Part shown: positions 1 to 7,708 of the stretch, in pieces
Position numbering within the stretch: the stretch's first letter is position 1
Layout of the letters: each line of letters starts with the position of its first letter
The notes under the pieces: generated by a model
The model's database searches: none
What the model was told of the DNA's origin: nothing
Seen by the model: the letters and a program-made list of their open reading frames with translations, nothing else
Program-made: the position numbers and the translations under genes
Source of the DNA: Clostridiales bacterium UBA4717
Lineage (GTDB): Bacteria; Bacillota; Clostridia; Oscillospirales; CAG-272
NCBI GenBank assembly: GCA_002404395.1
Contig: DHJP01000014.1
Location: 14,693 to 32,869, forward strand
Direction of reading: 5' to 3'
Length of the DNA stretch: 18,177 nt

Positions 1-2
1 AA

Positions 3-1379
3 AGAACCGACTCGCTCGCCAGGGTCGGCAATACGGTAAGAAGCTTTATTTACACTCAGTATCAGAATGCAAGCGAGTCGCATAACTATTCCGGTCTTGA
101 CGATTATATCGAAAAAAATCGACAGACCCTGCGCGGTGTGCTGTATACCATCGACGTATACACCGAGAACATAGATGTGTTTATCACCGATACCGACGGA
201 AAGATAATAATATACAGCGACAATATCACCACCAACCGTAACTCCGCGCCGGATATTGACACAGTTCCCGAAAGTATTCTTTCATCCGCATTTGACGAGG
301 GAGTATTTGCCGGTAAAGCAGTGCTTGATAGCAGTAATCAGAAATATCTTGTATTCGCGATCCCGCTGAAGGACAGCGACCTTGCAAATACCGGTGCGGT
401 CTTCGTGTGTTCCTCCACATACACGATCGCCGGACTGAACGAAAAAATGATACAGACGGTGATCATGTCGACCATGTGGATAATGCTCGCCACCATGGTC
501 GCCGTATACTTTCTGAGCGAACGCATCACAAGCCCGCTCAAACATATGAACAGCGCCGCCAAAACTTTTGCGACCGGGTACTTCGATATCCGCGTTCCCG
601 TTACCGGTCACGACGAGATCTCCGAACTTGCGGAAGCCTTTAACGACATGGCGTCCGCGCTTGCGTCAAACGAAGAGTCGCGACGCAGCTTCCTTGCCAA
701 CATTTCGCACGACCTGCGCACGCCGATGACAACGATCTCCGGCTTTATCGACGGCATAATCGACGGCACCATACCGCCGGAAAAGCATGACTACTATCTT
801 GATATCATAAGGAATGAAGTCAGACGGCTTTCAAGGCTTGTCAGCTCGCTGCTCGACATAACCCGTATCCAGGCCGGTGAGCGCAAGTTTGTAAAATCGG
901 CATTCGATATATGCGAAATGGCTCGTGTCATCATCATCGGTTTTGAGCAAAAGCTTGAAGAAAAAAAGCTTGACGTTGAGTTCCTGTGCGATCATGACAA
1001 AATGTTTGCATATGCCGATCGTGACGCAATTTATCAGATCCTTTACAACATCTGCGATAACGCGGTCAAATTTTCATATAACGGAGGCAAGTACCGCGTC
1101 AGCATCAAAGAGCAGAACAAAAAGCTCCGCGTGTCGGTATACAACGAAGGTCAGGGAATAAGTGAAGCGGATCTGCCTTTCGTTTTTGACCGATTCTATA
1201 AAAGCGACAAAAGCCGCGGACTTGACAAGACCGGGCTCGGGCTCGGTATGTATATCGCCAAGACCATAATTGACGCACACGGCGAAAGCATCTCGGTGCA
1301 CAGCGAATACGGAAAATTCTGCGAGTTTACCTTTACGCTTCCCTGCATACACGAAGCCGAGATCGTCAAAAACTGTTAG
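3..1379 (+). CDS. Sensor histidine kinase, 5'-truncated by window edge
   Basis: Membrane two-component sensor kinase that would autophosphorylate on His and pass the phosphate to a response regulator not in this window. The frame is open from base 3, so the true start lies upstream; the GTG at 138 is internal. Visible order: the rest of an extracytoplasmic sensor region (to about base 440); one transmembrane helix (about 447-515); a HAMP domain (528-662); a HisKA domain with the phospho-acceptor His in SHDLRTP (codon at 708); and a HATPase domain with N box (YNICDNAVKFS), G1 (GQGIS), F box (FDRFYKSDKS) and G2 (GLGLGMYIAK). The layout matches ResE/VanS-type kinases of Bacillota, whose regulator gene usually sits just upstream. 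The signal sensed cannot be told. radA follows after 16 bases, so the two may share a transcript. Confidence 0.93.
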   Translation, partial: RTDSLARVGNTVRSFIYTQYQNASESHNYSGLDDYIEKNRQTLRGVLYTIDVYTENIDVFITDTDGKIIIYSDNITTNRNSAPDIDTVPESILSSAFDEGVFAGKAVLDSSNQKYLVFAIPLKDSDLANTGAVFVCSSTYTIAGLNEKMIQTVIMSTMWIMLATMVAVYFLSERITSPLKHMNSAAKTFATGYFDIRVPVTGHDEISELAEAFNDMASALASNEESRRSFLANISHDLRTPMTTISGFIDGIIDGTIPPEKHDYYLDIIRNEVRRLSRLVSSLLDITRIQAGERKFVKSAFDICEMARVIIIGFEQKLEEKKLDVEFLCDHDKMFAYADRDAIYQILYNICDNAVKFSYNGGKYRVSIKEQNKKLRVSVYNEGQGISEADLPFVFDRFYKSDKSRGLDKTGLGLGMYIAKTIIDAHGESISVHSEYGKFCEFTFTLPCIHEAEIVKNC

Positions 1380-1395
1380 AGAGGGCAGCTATGCA

Positions 1396-2787
1396 ATGAA
1401 GAATCAGAAATCTGTGTTTGAATGTGCCGAATGCGGCTCTAAATCAGCCAAATGGTTCGGAAAATGCCCGGTATGCGGAGCATGGAACTCGGCGGTCGAA
1501 CTTGAAAAAGAGGCCGAACTTGAAAAAAAAGCCGTGAAACGTCTGCCTCCGAAATACGAAAACGAAACGGTGCTGTTCTCCGACTATGAAGTTTCAAAAA
1601 CAAGCCGTGAACAGACCGGGATCGGAGAGCTTGACCGAGTGCTCGGCGGCGGACTTGTTGACGGTTCGGTGATCTTACTCGCCGGCGAACCGGGAATCGG
1701 AAAATCCACATTGCTTTTACAGATCTGCAAAACACTTGCCGACGGCGCCCGAAAAGTGCTTTACGTTTCGGGTGAAGAATCGCGCGACCAGATCAAGCTG
1801 CGCGCCAAACGCCTTGACGGAGTCGATTCCGCAAAAAGCCTGTACCTGCTTACCGAAACGTCGATCGAAGCGATAATAAAACAGACCGAAAAGCAGAAAT
1901 TCGATATACTTATCGTCGATTCGATCCAAACCATGTACAGCGAGGGCGTATCATCCGCCCCCGGCAGTATTGCTCAGGTGCGCGAATGTGCGCTGACATT
2001 GATCTCCAAAGCCAAGAATGAAGGAATATCGGTAATTTTAGTCGGCCATGTAAACAAGGAAGGCGGAATTGCCGGTCCGAAGGTGCTTGAGCATATGGTC
2101 GATGCAGTGCTCAGCTTTGAGGGAGAAAAAATACGCTCCTACCGCATGATACGCGCAATAAAGAATCGCTATGGATCTACAAACGAGATCGGACTCTTTG
2201 AAATGACCGACCGCGGGCTTAAAGAGGTCCCGAATCCTTCGGAAATGCTGCTTGCCGACCGCCGCGACGGTGTTTCGGGCAGTTGTGCGGTCTGCGTGAT
2301 GGAAGGCACACGTCCGGTGACCGCTGAAATACAGGCACTTGTGGCTCCGACCTCATTTCCTGCACCGCGTCGGACCGCAAACGGCATGGACTACAACCGC
2401 CTTTGCCTGCTCATCGCCGTGCTTGAAAAAAGACTCGGACTCAAGTTCTATACAAACGACGTGTATCTGAACGTAGTCGGAGGTCTCAGACTCGACGAGC
2501 CTGCCGCCGATCTTGCCGCCGCCCTTGCACTGATCTCGGGCTTGCGTGATATTCCGATTGAAAACAGCATAATAGCAATCGGCGAGATCGGACTTTCGGG
2601 CGAGGTACGCGCGGTCACAGAAGCCGAAAAACGGGTCTCCGAAGCCTCAAGGCTCGGATTCACCAAGATCCTTGTACCGCACAAAAATATGGAAAAACTT
2701 GAAGTCTCAAAGTACCCGAACGTAAAGATCATTCCGATAAAAAGTGTATTTGAAGCGCTTGCTTACTGTAAACACGGTGACGACTGA
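1396..2787 (+). CDS. radA: DNA repair protein RadA
   Basis: RecA-like ATPase that processes recombination intermediates (branch migration) in the cytoplasm; 463 aa, about the usual length (450-460). A C4 zinc finger (Cys10, Cys13, Cys24, Cys27) is followed by Walker A GEPGIGKST (97-105), Walker B ILIVDSIQT, the diagnostic KNRYGS motif (256-261) and a C-terminal Lon-protease-like domain (about 290-455). The start is ATG 1396, ten bases after AGAGGG (1380-1385). Longer in-frame starts back to 1270 would overlap the kinase and lie outside the family's N-terminus. An ATG at 1391 (ATG CAA TGA) overlaps the start region in another frame and is probably incidental. No separate promoter is visible in the 16-base gap. 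Confidence 0.97.
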   Translation: MKNQKSVFECAECGSKSAKWFGKCPVCGAWNSAVELEKEAELEKKAVKRLPPKYENETVLFSDYEVSKTSREQTGIGELDRVLGGGLVDGSVILLAGEPGIGKSTLLLQICKTLADGARKVLYVSGEESRDQIKLRAKRLDGVDSAKSLYLLTETSIEAIIKQTEKQKFDILIVDSIQTMYSEGVSSAPGSIAQVRECALTLISKAKNEGISVILVGHVNKEGGIAGPKVLEHMVDAVLSFEGEKIRSYRMIRAIKNRYGSTNEIGLFEMTDRGLKEVPNPSEMLLADRRDGVSGSCAVCVMEGTRPVTAEIQALVAPTSFPAPRRTANGMDYNRLCLLIAVLEKRLGLKFYTNDVYLNVVGGLRLDEPAADLAAALALISGLRDIPIENSIIAIGEIGLSGEVRAVTEAEKRVSEASRLGFTKILVPHKNMEKLEVSKYPNVKIIPIKSVFEALAYCKHGDD

Positions 2788-2846
2788 GCCGAAGCATACC
2801 TCATCAGCGTCATATGAAGCCACCCGAAAAAGCGAAAGCGTAAAGC

Positions 2847-3626
2847 TCAAGTCTCGTTTCCGGATATGAATGCGGATATCGAGCCGCAAAAGCAGACGGC
2901 AAGCTTGGCCTGATACTCATTTGAACACAAAAGCGTGCACTCTTCTTCGTTTGACAAAAAGCCGCACTCGACCAAAATTGCCGGATTTTTCATCCGATCA
3001 AGTAAATATATGGCAGAGCCTGCTTTCTTGCTTTCACGGTAATTGTCCGTCTGTAAACCGCTCTTTATTCCGCTCTCCACAATATCCGCGAGCCGTTTGC
3101 TGCCGCTGTTGTTCGGAGAATACCAAACCTGAAGCCCACGGCAAACGGACATCGGATACTTGTTCATATGTATACTGAAAAACACCGCGTCCGGATTTGC
3201 GTTTGCAATTTCCAAGCGCTTTACAAGATCGGTCATCTTGCGCTTGCCTTTCGGCGCATCCTCGCCGAGCGAGCGATCCGAGTCGCGCGTCATAATAACA
3301 TTCATACCGTTCAGACGGCATAATGCGGCGGTTTTTTCGGCAAGCTCCAGGTTCAGTTTTTTTTCCGGTACTCCGTTAACGCCGGTCGCCCCTCCGTCCA
3401 TACCGCCGTGTCCGGCATCAATAACAACGGCAGGTGCAGCGTTTATATCCGCCTGAGCCTTGATGCTGTCCTCGCGGCAAATGTGATATCCTATATACCC
3501 GAGACCTCCGACAATAAGCGCAAGCAGTATTGAAAACGCCAGAAATTCAAGCCAATTGCTTTTGACTTTGCTTGACTCGCGGCACCCGAACGGTACATTT
3601 TTTGAAAAGGATCTGTCTTTATTCAT
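2847..3626 (-). CDS. cwlD: Membrane-anchored N-acetylmuramoyl-L-alanine amidase, CwlD-like
   Basis: Zinc amidase that cuts the bond between N-acetylmuramic acid and the stem peptide; 259 aa. A basic N-terminal tail is followed by one signal-anchor helix (about 25-47), placing the enzyme outside the membrane, and an Amidase_3 domain from about 66. Zinc ligands are His73 (DAGHGG), Glu88 (GVPEKKLNL) and His153 (SIHMN); the catalytic Glu is Glu220 (VECGFLSN). The SIHMNKYP and YLLDRMKNPAILVECGFLSN regions resemble CwlD, which with PdaA makes muramic delta-lactam in spore cortex. That identity is by motif memory; a general amidase of the same family is the alternative. ATG 3626 is chosen because GGGAGAG lies eight bases upstream. 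The longer frame to 3836 would run over the rimM start and promoter. Convergent with radA, 59 bases apart; no clear terminator seen between them. Confidence 0.85.
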   Translation of the reverse strand: MNKDRSFSKNVPFGCRESSKVKSNWLEFLAFSILLALIVGGLGYIGYHICREDSIKAQADINAAPAVVIDAGHGGMDGGATGVNGVPEKKLNLELAEKTAALCRLNGMNVIMTRDSDRSLGEDAPKGKRKMTDLVKRLEIANANPDAVFFSIHMNKYPMSVCRGLQVWYSPNNSGSKRLADIVESGIKSGLQTDNYRESKKAGSAIYLLDRMKNPAILVECGFLSNEEECTLLCSNEYQAKLAVCFCGSISAFISGNET

Positions 3627-3660
3627 CGCAAAAGCTCTCCCGAAACACTTGTTATATTTG

Positions 3661-3689
3661 ATTTTATGTTTTTTTCGCATTTCTGATAC
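3661..3689 (-). promoter_or_regulatory. Possible sporulation sigma-E-like promoter of the amidase
   Basis: On the minus strand CATAAAAT (3668-3661) resembles the sigma-E -10 (CATACAAT) at 7 of 8 bases. It lies 14 bases after GTATCAG (3689-3683), a weak match to the -35. It would start transcription about 12 bases before the amidase ribosome binding site. No good vegetative TTGACA/TATAAT pair is seen on this strand. B. subtilis cwlD is known to be sporulation-controlled. The match is weak in an AT-rich stretch and could be chance. Confidence 0.25.
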
Positions 3690-3725
3690 CGAAAATCTAA
3701 AAATTGTTTTCACGCCTGCAAAATA

Positions 3726-3754
3726 TTGCGCAAATACCCGATATGTGCTATAAT
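3726..3754 (+). promoter_or_regulatory. Sigma-A promoter for rimM-trmD
   Basis: TTGCGC (3726-3731), a 17-base spacer and a perfect TATAAT (3749-3754) preceded by TGC, making an extended -10. The start point would be near 3761, giving a very short leader with AAGGA at 3765-3769 before ATG 3775. Confidence 0.8.
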
Positions 3755-3774
3755 ATAAAAACTTAAGGACGGAT

Positions 3775-4299
3775 ATGAATATGAACGAAGCGAATCTGAT
3801 TGAATGCGGAAAGATCATAAATACCCACGGAGTCAAGGGCTTTGTGAAGATCGAGTCATGGTGCGACAGCGTTGACGTATTGTGCGCACTGCCGAAGCTG
3901 TATACAAAAAAACGAAACGGAGAATTTTTCGGATACGAGCTTGAAAAAGCCTCGGAACATAAAAAGTGCGCGTTAGTGAAACTTCACGGGGTCGATGACA
4001 TGAACGCGGCGCTTCTTTTGAAAAATCACATAGTATATGCAGAGCGCGAGAATATTCCGCTTGCCGAGGACGCGGCTTTCATTGCGGATATGATAGGACT
4101 TGACGTGTTCAGACGCTCAAACGGAGAACGTCTCGGCAAGCTGACCGACGTTTTTGAAAGCGTAGCCTCGGATATATACGTAGTCACTACCGACGCCGGC
4201 AAGGAAGTGTTGATTCCGGCAGTCGATGAGTTTATATATGAAATTGACGTCAAAAAAGGAATCACGATAGACACCATTCCCGGTATGTTTGAAGACTGA
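3775..4299 (+). CDS. rimM: Ribosome maturation factor RimM
   Basis: Binds S19 and helps mature the head of the 30S subunit. It is 174 aa, the normal length. The N-terminal RimM domain starts with CGKIINTHGVKGFVKIES (about 10-27). A PRC-barrel follows (about 95-170) with the conserved VLIPAVDEFI and closing TIPGMFE. Two ATGs compete: 3775 is five bases from AAGGA (3765-3769) and 3781 is eleven; the first is kept. Next to its usual partner trmD, 18 bases away. In most Bacillota the pair sits behind rpsP and a KH-domain gene; here rimM heads the transcript with its own promoter. Confidence 0.97.
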   Translation: MNMNEANLIECGKIINTHGVKGFVKIESWCDSVDVLCALPKLYTKKRNGEFFGYELEKASEHKKCALVKLHGVDDMNAALLLKNHIVYAERENIPLAEDAAFIADMIGLDVFRRSNGERLGKLTDVFESVASDIYVVTTDAGKEVLIPAVDEFIYEIDVKKGITIDTIPGMFED

Positions 4300-4317
4300 C
4301 TTTTACGGAGGTACGAT

Positions 4318-5028
4318 TTGCGCTTTGATATTATGACTCTATTCCCGGAACTGATCGAACGGGTGCTCGGCGAAAGCATCATCGGACGCGCTCAGGCAGC
4401 GGGAATAATTGAGGTATATGCTCACAATATACGCGATTACTCGCAAAACAAGCATCGGCGCGTTGACGACACCCCCTACGGCGGCGGAATGGGAATGCTT
4501 ATGAGCCCCGTTCCGATCTACGGCTGTTATGAAGCGATCCTCGAAAAGACGAAAGGAATTCCCAAAGAGGCAAGACGGGTAATATATATGTCTCCGCAAG
4601 GTGAACGTTTCACGCAAAAAAAAGCGGCGGAACTGCTTGACTATGATAACCTGATCTTGCTTTGCGGTCACTATGAGGGTGTGGATCAGCGAATAATTGA
4701 TGAGATAGTCGATGAGGAGCTGTCCATCGGCGACTACGTGCTTACCGGCGGAGAGTTGCCGGCGTGCATAGTCGTTGACTGCGTATCGCGAATGATCGAC
4801 GGAGTGCTTTCCGACAAGGAATGCTACGAGCTTGAAAGCATATCGTCGGGTATGCTTGAATATCCGCAATATACGCGTCCTTACGATTTCCGGGGCCGTC
4901 TCGTTCCGGACGTGCTCATCAGCGGACATCATGAAAACATTGACAAGTGGCGGCTTGAACGGGCGCTTGAGAAAACACGCCGCCTGCGGCCCGATCTGCT
5001 TGAGAAATCAAACACCGAGGAGGTATGA
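4318..5028 (+). CDS. trmD: tRNA (guanine-N1-)-methyltransferase TrmD
   Basis: Methylates G37 of tRNAs reading CNN codons, using S-adenosylmethionine, which prevents +1 frameshifting; cytoplasmic SPOUT-fold dimer. At 236 aa it is close to the usual length. Signatures are DDTPYGGGMGMLMSP in the N-terminal half and the trefoil-knot stretch LILLCGHYEGVDQRIIDE (from residue 112) followed by ELSIGDYVLTGGELPA. The start is TTG 4318, six bases after GGAGG (4307-4311); MRFDIMTLFPELI is the standard N-terminus. Its 3' end carries the ribosome binding site of the next gene. rplS, the usual next gene, is absent here. Confidence 0.97.
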   Translation: MRFDIMTLFPELIERVLGESIIGRAQAAGIIEVYAHNIRDYSQNKHRRVDDTPYGGGMGMLMSPVPIYGCYEAILEKTKGIPKEARRVIYMSPQGERFTQKKAAELLDYDNLILLCGHYEGVDQRIIDEIVDEELSIGDYVLTGGELPACIVVDCVSRMIDGVLSDKECYELESISSGMLEYPQYTRPYDFRGRLVPDVLISGHHENIDKWRLERALEKTRRLRPDLLEKSNTEEV

Positions 5029-5030
5029 AT

Positions 5031-6920
5031 TTGAATCGACCCGAAAAGAAAAAGGTCTCGCTAAAGGCGCTTTTCTGTCAAAGTATAATTGTCGGATTTC
5101 TGTTAAAGCTTGCTTCAAACATCAAAAGCAAAGCGGAAAACGGATTTTTCGGCAGAATGTTTACCGCATACGATAAAGAAAATCAGGCATACGAGAACTC
5201 GCTTATACGCACATTGCTGAAACGTCTGCGCTTTACCGAGCGCGTGGCGCTGCCTTTCAAAAAAGCAGTCGCTTCATCTTTTGAAAACAGCCGTGTTCTC
5301 GCGGCGGTCAACCGATTTATCGACAGTCTGTTGTATTCTTCTCAAAAGGTTCACGGCGTATTTCTGGTATCGTTCGGACTTTACACGGAAATTGTATTTC
5401 TGATCAAAAATGCCTTTGAAAAAACCGCAGTCGGGGAGCTTGACTACACTCCGCTTTTAACCGGCGCTTTTCTTATGATAATGGCACTGCCGCTGATGTT
5501 TTCAAGTCAGCCGCTCGCTGTATCGCTATGTGAAAACCGCCTCACATCAAAGTTGCTTTTCGACGTGATCGGAGCCAGACGCGAAAGCTTCACCGCAAAT
5601 AAGACCAAACGCGACCATATGTATACCCCGTTTCTGATTGGAATGGGTTGCGGACTTTTGACATTTTTTATCTCCCCGCTTTATGTCATTGCGCTGATCT
5701 GCTTATTGTTTTTTGCATACGCGGTGCTTGCGATCCCCGAATTCGGAGTATTGTGTCTTATTGTTTCCGCTCCGTTTGCTCCCACTATGCTGCTTGTCGG
5801 TCTGGCTATGTTTGTAATGTTCGCTTTTCTGATCAAGCTTTTACGCGGGAAACGCAGCCTTAAGTTAAACCTTACCGATATTGCGATACTTGCCTTTGCA
5901 CTTGTAACGCTTTCGGGCGGAATTGTATCGGCAAATCGCAGCGGCAGTATGAAGCCGGCTTTGGTTTATACGGTATTTTTGCTCGCATACTTTCTCGTAG
6001 CAAATCTGATCCGCACTTCCGAATGGCTCAACAAATGCCTGTACGGCACGCTTGCAGCAATGCTCGCAGTCTCGGCTTACGGAATATATCAATATGTGTT
6101 CGGTACAAGTGCCACTACCTGGCAGGACACAGATATGTTCTCGGATATTTCGGGACGCGTGGTCTCCACCTTTGAAAACCCGAACGTGCTTGCCGAGTAT
6201 CTGATAATGCTGTTGCCGCTTGCCTTTGCGCTGATACTCACCGATAATAAACGCAAGTCCGGAGCCTTTTCGCTCGTATGTTTTGCCGCGGGCGCGGTCT
6301 GCCTTATCTTTACCTGGTCGCGCGGTGCATGGCTCGGTTTTTTGCTCGGTATGTTCCTCTTTCTCTTGGCATACAGCGAAAAATTCCTGATCCTGATTTT
6401 TGCGGGCATACTCGGGCTGCCGTTTGCGCCCCTCGTTCTTCCCTCATCCGTAATGAACCGCTTTATGAGTATCGGAAATCTCGCAGACTCCTCCACCTCC
6501 TATCGCTTTAACATCTGGCAAGGCGCAGTAAAGATGCTAAAAGATACCTGGTTATTCGGAATCGGAACGGGAACCGCCGCTTTCTCGGAAATCTACCCGA
6601 AGTATTCGCTCTCGGGTATAGAAAGCGCCCCGCACTCACACAACCTTTTCCTGCAGCTTACCGTAGAGCACGGTATATTCGCGCTTATTCTGTTTATCGC
6701 CGTAATGCTGTTGTATGTACAGGGCGTCCTGACCTTTCAAAAATACGAAACCGGAAGATCAAAGCTCGTGCCGGCGGCAATGATGTGCGGCATCGCCGCA
6801 GTGCTTGCTCAGGGCATGACCGATTATATATGGTACAACTACAGAGTATATCTGATTTTCTGGCTGATGATCGGACTGACCACAGCGGCGCGCCGCTGTC
6901 GCAAGGCAAGCAAAATATAA
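5031..6920 (+). CDS. O-antigen ligase/polymerase (Wzy_C) family membrane protein
   Basis: Multi-spanning membrane protein of about 629 aa. A charged N-terminal stretch (about 1-120) with short hydrophobic parts is followed by many transmembrane helices from about 120 to the C-terminus. The Wzy_C signatures are present: a GRVVSTFENPNVLAEYL segment near residue 365 and HSHNLFLQLTVEHG (from His535). Family members join or polymerise lipid-linked glycans outside the membrane. In a Gram-positive this would be a capsule or wall polysaccharide, not LPS; the substrate is unknown. Start choice: AGGAGG (5018-5023) is one base from ATG 5025 but seven from the in-frame TTG 5031, so TTG is preferred; that leaves two bases after the trmD stop. 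Probably on the rimM-trmD transcript and possibly linked to the DUF4330 pair downstream. No glycosyltransferase is visible nearby. Confidence 0.85.
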   Translation: MNRPEKKKVSLKALFCQSIIVGFLLKLASNIKSKAENGFFGRMFTAYDKENQAYENSLIRTLLKRLRFTERVALPFKKAVASSFENSRVLAAVNRFIDSLLYSSQKVHGVFLVSFGLYTEIVFLIKNAFEKTAVGELDYTPLLTGAFLMIMALPLMFSSQPLAVSLCENRLTSKLLFDVIGARRESFTANKTKRDHMYTPFLIGMGCGLLTFFISPLYVIALICLLFFAYAVLAIPEFGVLCLIVSAPFAPTMLLVGLAMFVMFAFLIKLLRGKRSLKLNLTDIAILAFALVTLSGGIVSANRSGSMKPALVYTVFLLAYFLVANLIRTSEWLNKCLYGTLAAMLAVSAYGIYQYVFGTSATTWQDTDMFSDISGRVVSTFENPNVLAEYLIMLLPLAFALILTDNKRKSGAFSLVCFAAGAVCLIFTWSRGAWLGFLLGMFLFLLAYSEKFLILIFAGILGLPFAPLVLPSSVMNRFMSIGNLADSSTSYRFNIWQGAVKMLKDTWLFGIGTGTAAFSEIYPKYSLSGIESAPHSHNLFLQLTVEHGIFALILFIAVMLLYVQGVLTFQKYETGRSKLVPAAMMCGIAAVLAQGMTDYIWYNYRVYLIFWLMIGLTTAARRCRKASKI

Positions 6921-7067
6921 AGAATGCCGCGAAACGCGGCGCGTAAGCTTCAACTCATCCCGGTGTCGGCAGCTCCGGCACAACCGCGCGACGATACACT
7001 TTTTCGTTCGTTTTGCGGGCACGTTTTCTTCACCTCTGGGTCGGCTTCGCCGGCATATAGTGATGTT
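6921..7067 (+). other. Hairpin-rich spacer before first DUF4330 gene
   Basis: 147 bases with no convincing gene. Three inverted repeats are visible: GCCGCG-AAA-CGCGGC (6926-6940), GTGTCGG/CCGGCAC with a five-base loop (6963-6981, one G-T pair) and GTCGGC-TTC-GCCGGC (7040-7054, one G-T pair). None has a T-run after it, so they do not look like intrinsic terminators. An in-frame extension of the next gene through here is open but does not resemble that family's N-terminus. Confidence 0.5.
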
Positions 7068-7577
7068 ATGCAAAAAGAAACTAAAAAATCAAGATTCAAC
7101 GTTATTGATCTGCTGATAGCAATAATCATTTTGGTAGCGATTGCCTTTGTAGTCTACATCTTTTTCCTGAGCGGAAAAGGAATCAACAATAACAACAAGC
7201 TCTTAGTCGAATACACGCTCGAGGTCCGAAACGAGCGTGACGAGCTTATCGACAATGCCGAAAAAAACATCGGCAAGACCCTGATCGACGGCGCGGCGAA
7301 ATACAAGCTCGGAACCGTCACCGATATTTTTTCGGAAAGCGCGCTCATCGAACTTGACGATCTTAATGAGGGAAAAGCGGTTGCATCTGAATATCCCGAG
7401 CACTCCAACATTTATTTTGTGGTCAATGCCGAAGCTTCACGGATCAAGAACACCGGCAGATACAGCATCAACGGTTTTGAAATGTCTGTCGGCTCGCTCG
7501 TATATGTAAGACTTCCCGATTATGCCGGCACTGCATACTGCATACAGATCGACGAGATCACCGAGGATCGCTCCTGA
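7068..7577 (+). CDS. DUF4330-like membrane-anchored protein, copy 1
   Basis: 169 aa, function unknown. A basic N-terminus with RFNVIDLLI leads into one transmembrane helix (about 12-33). A soluble, probably extracytoplasmic, mainly beta domain follows, with the VEYTLEVRNERDELID opening I associate with DUF4330 and a C-terminal strand ending in YCIQIDEITED. That assignment is from memory of the family and is not certain. ATG 7068 is preferred because the sister gene starts at the equivalent position. The Shine-Dalgarno is poor: only GGCATATAG lies before it, directly after a GC hairpin (7040-7054). Followed 131 bases later by a diverged paralogue with the same anchor motif. Position behind an O-antigen ligase suggests an envelope role, but that is inference. 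Confidence 0.78.
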   Translation: MQKETKKSRFNVIDLLIAIIILVAIAFVVYIFFLSGKGINNNNKLLVEYTLEVRNERDELIDNAEKNIGKTLIDGAAKYKLGTVTDIFSESALIELDDLNEGKAVASEYPEHSNIYFVVNAEASRIKNTGRYSINGFEMSVGSLVYVRLPDYAGTAYCIQIDEITEDRS

Positions 7578-7585
7578 TGCGGACG

Positions 7586-7696
7586 GAGCGTGAAAATTTC
7601 ATCTCACTCAAGTGAAGCTTAGGTTTCGCGCTCATAATCTTATCAGCGTTGCTGAATCAAAAATTTACGTTTACTTTTTGAGCCGCCTACGGCGGC
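7586..7696 (+). ncRNA. Candidate structured RNA leader between DUF4330 paralogues
   Basis: Four consecutive hairpins fill this spacer. H1: GAGCGTGAAA (7586-7595) pairs with TTTCGCGCTC (7624-7633), ten pairs with one G-T, and encloses a smaller TCACT/AGTGA repeat. H2: TCAGC-GTT-GCTGA (7643-7655). H3: CAAAAA (7658-7663) with TTTTTG (7675-7680). H4: GCCGCC-TAC-GGCGGC (7682-7696). GGAG (7699-7702) and the next ATG follow at once. No known riboswitch class is recognised. Pairing was read by eye, not computed. Confidence 0.35.
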
Positions 7697-7708
7697 ATGG
7701 AGTTTGTT

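Noticed and set aside
1270..1395. N-terminal extension of RadA from an upstream in-frame start
   Set aside because: It would overlap the kinase gene by over 100 bases and precede the standard zinc-finger N-terminus; ATG 1396 has its own ribosome binding site.
3627..3836. Longer amidase reading frame to 3836 on the minus strand
   Set aside because: It runs through the rimM promoter and the first 62 bases of rimM; ATG 3626 has a good ribosome binding site and a basic tail plus anchor.
4339..4932. 197-codon open frame on the minus strand inside trmD
   Set aside because: Complement of conserved trmD codons; no motif and no upstream signals.
6924..7067. Upstream in-frame ATG 6924 for the first DUF4330-like protein
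   Set aside because: No ribosome binding site, it falls in a hairpin, and the paralogue shows that the protein begins just before the RFNxID anchor motif.
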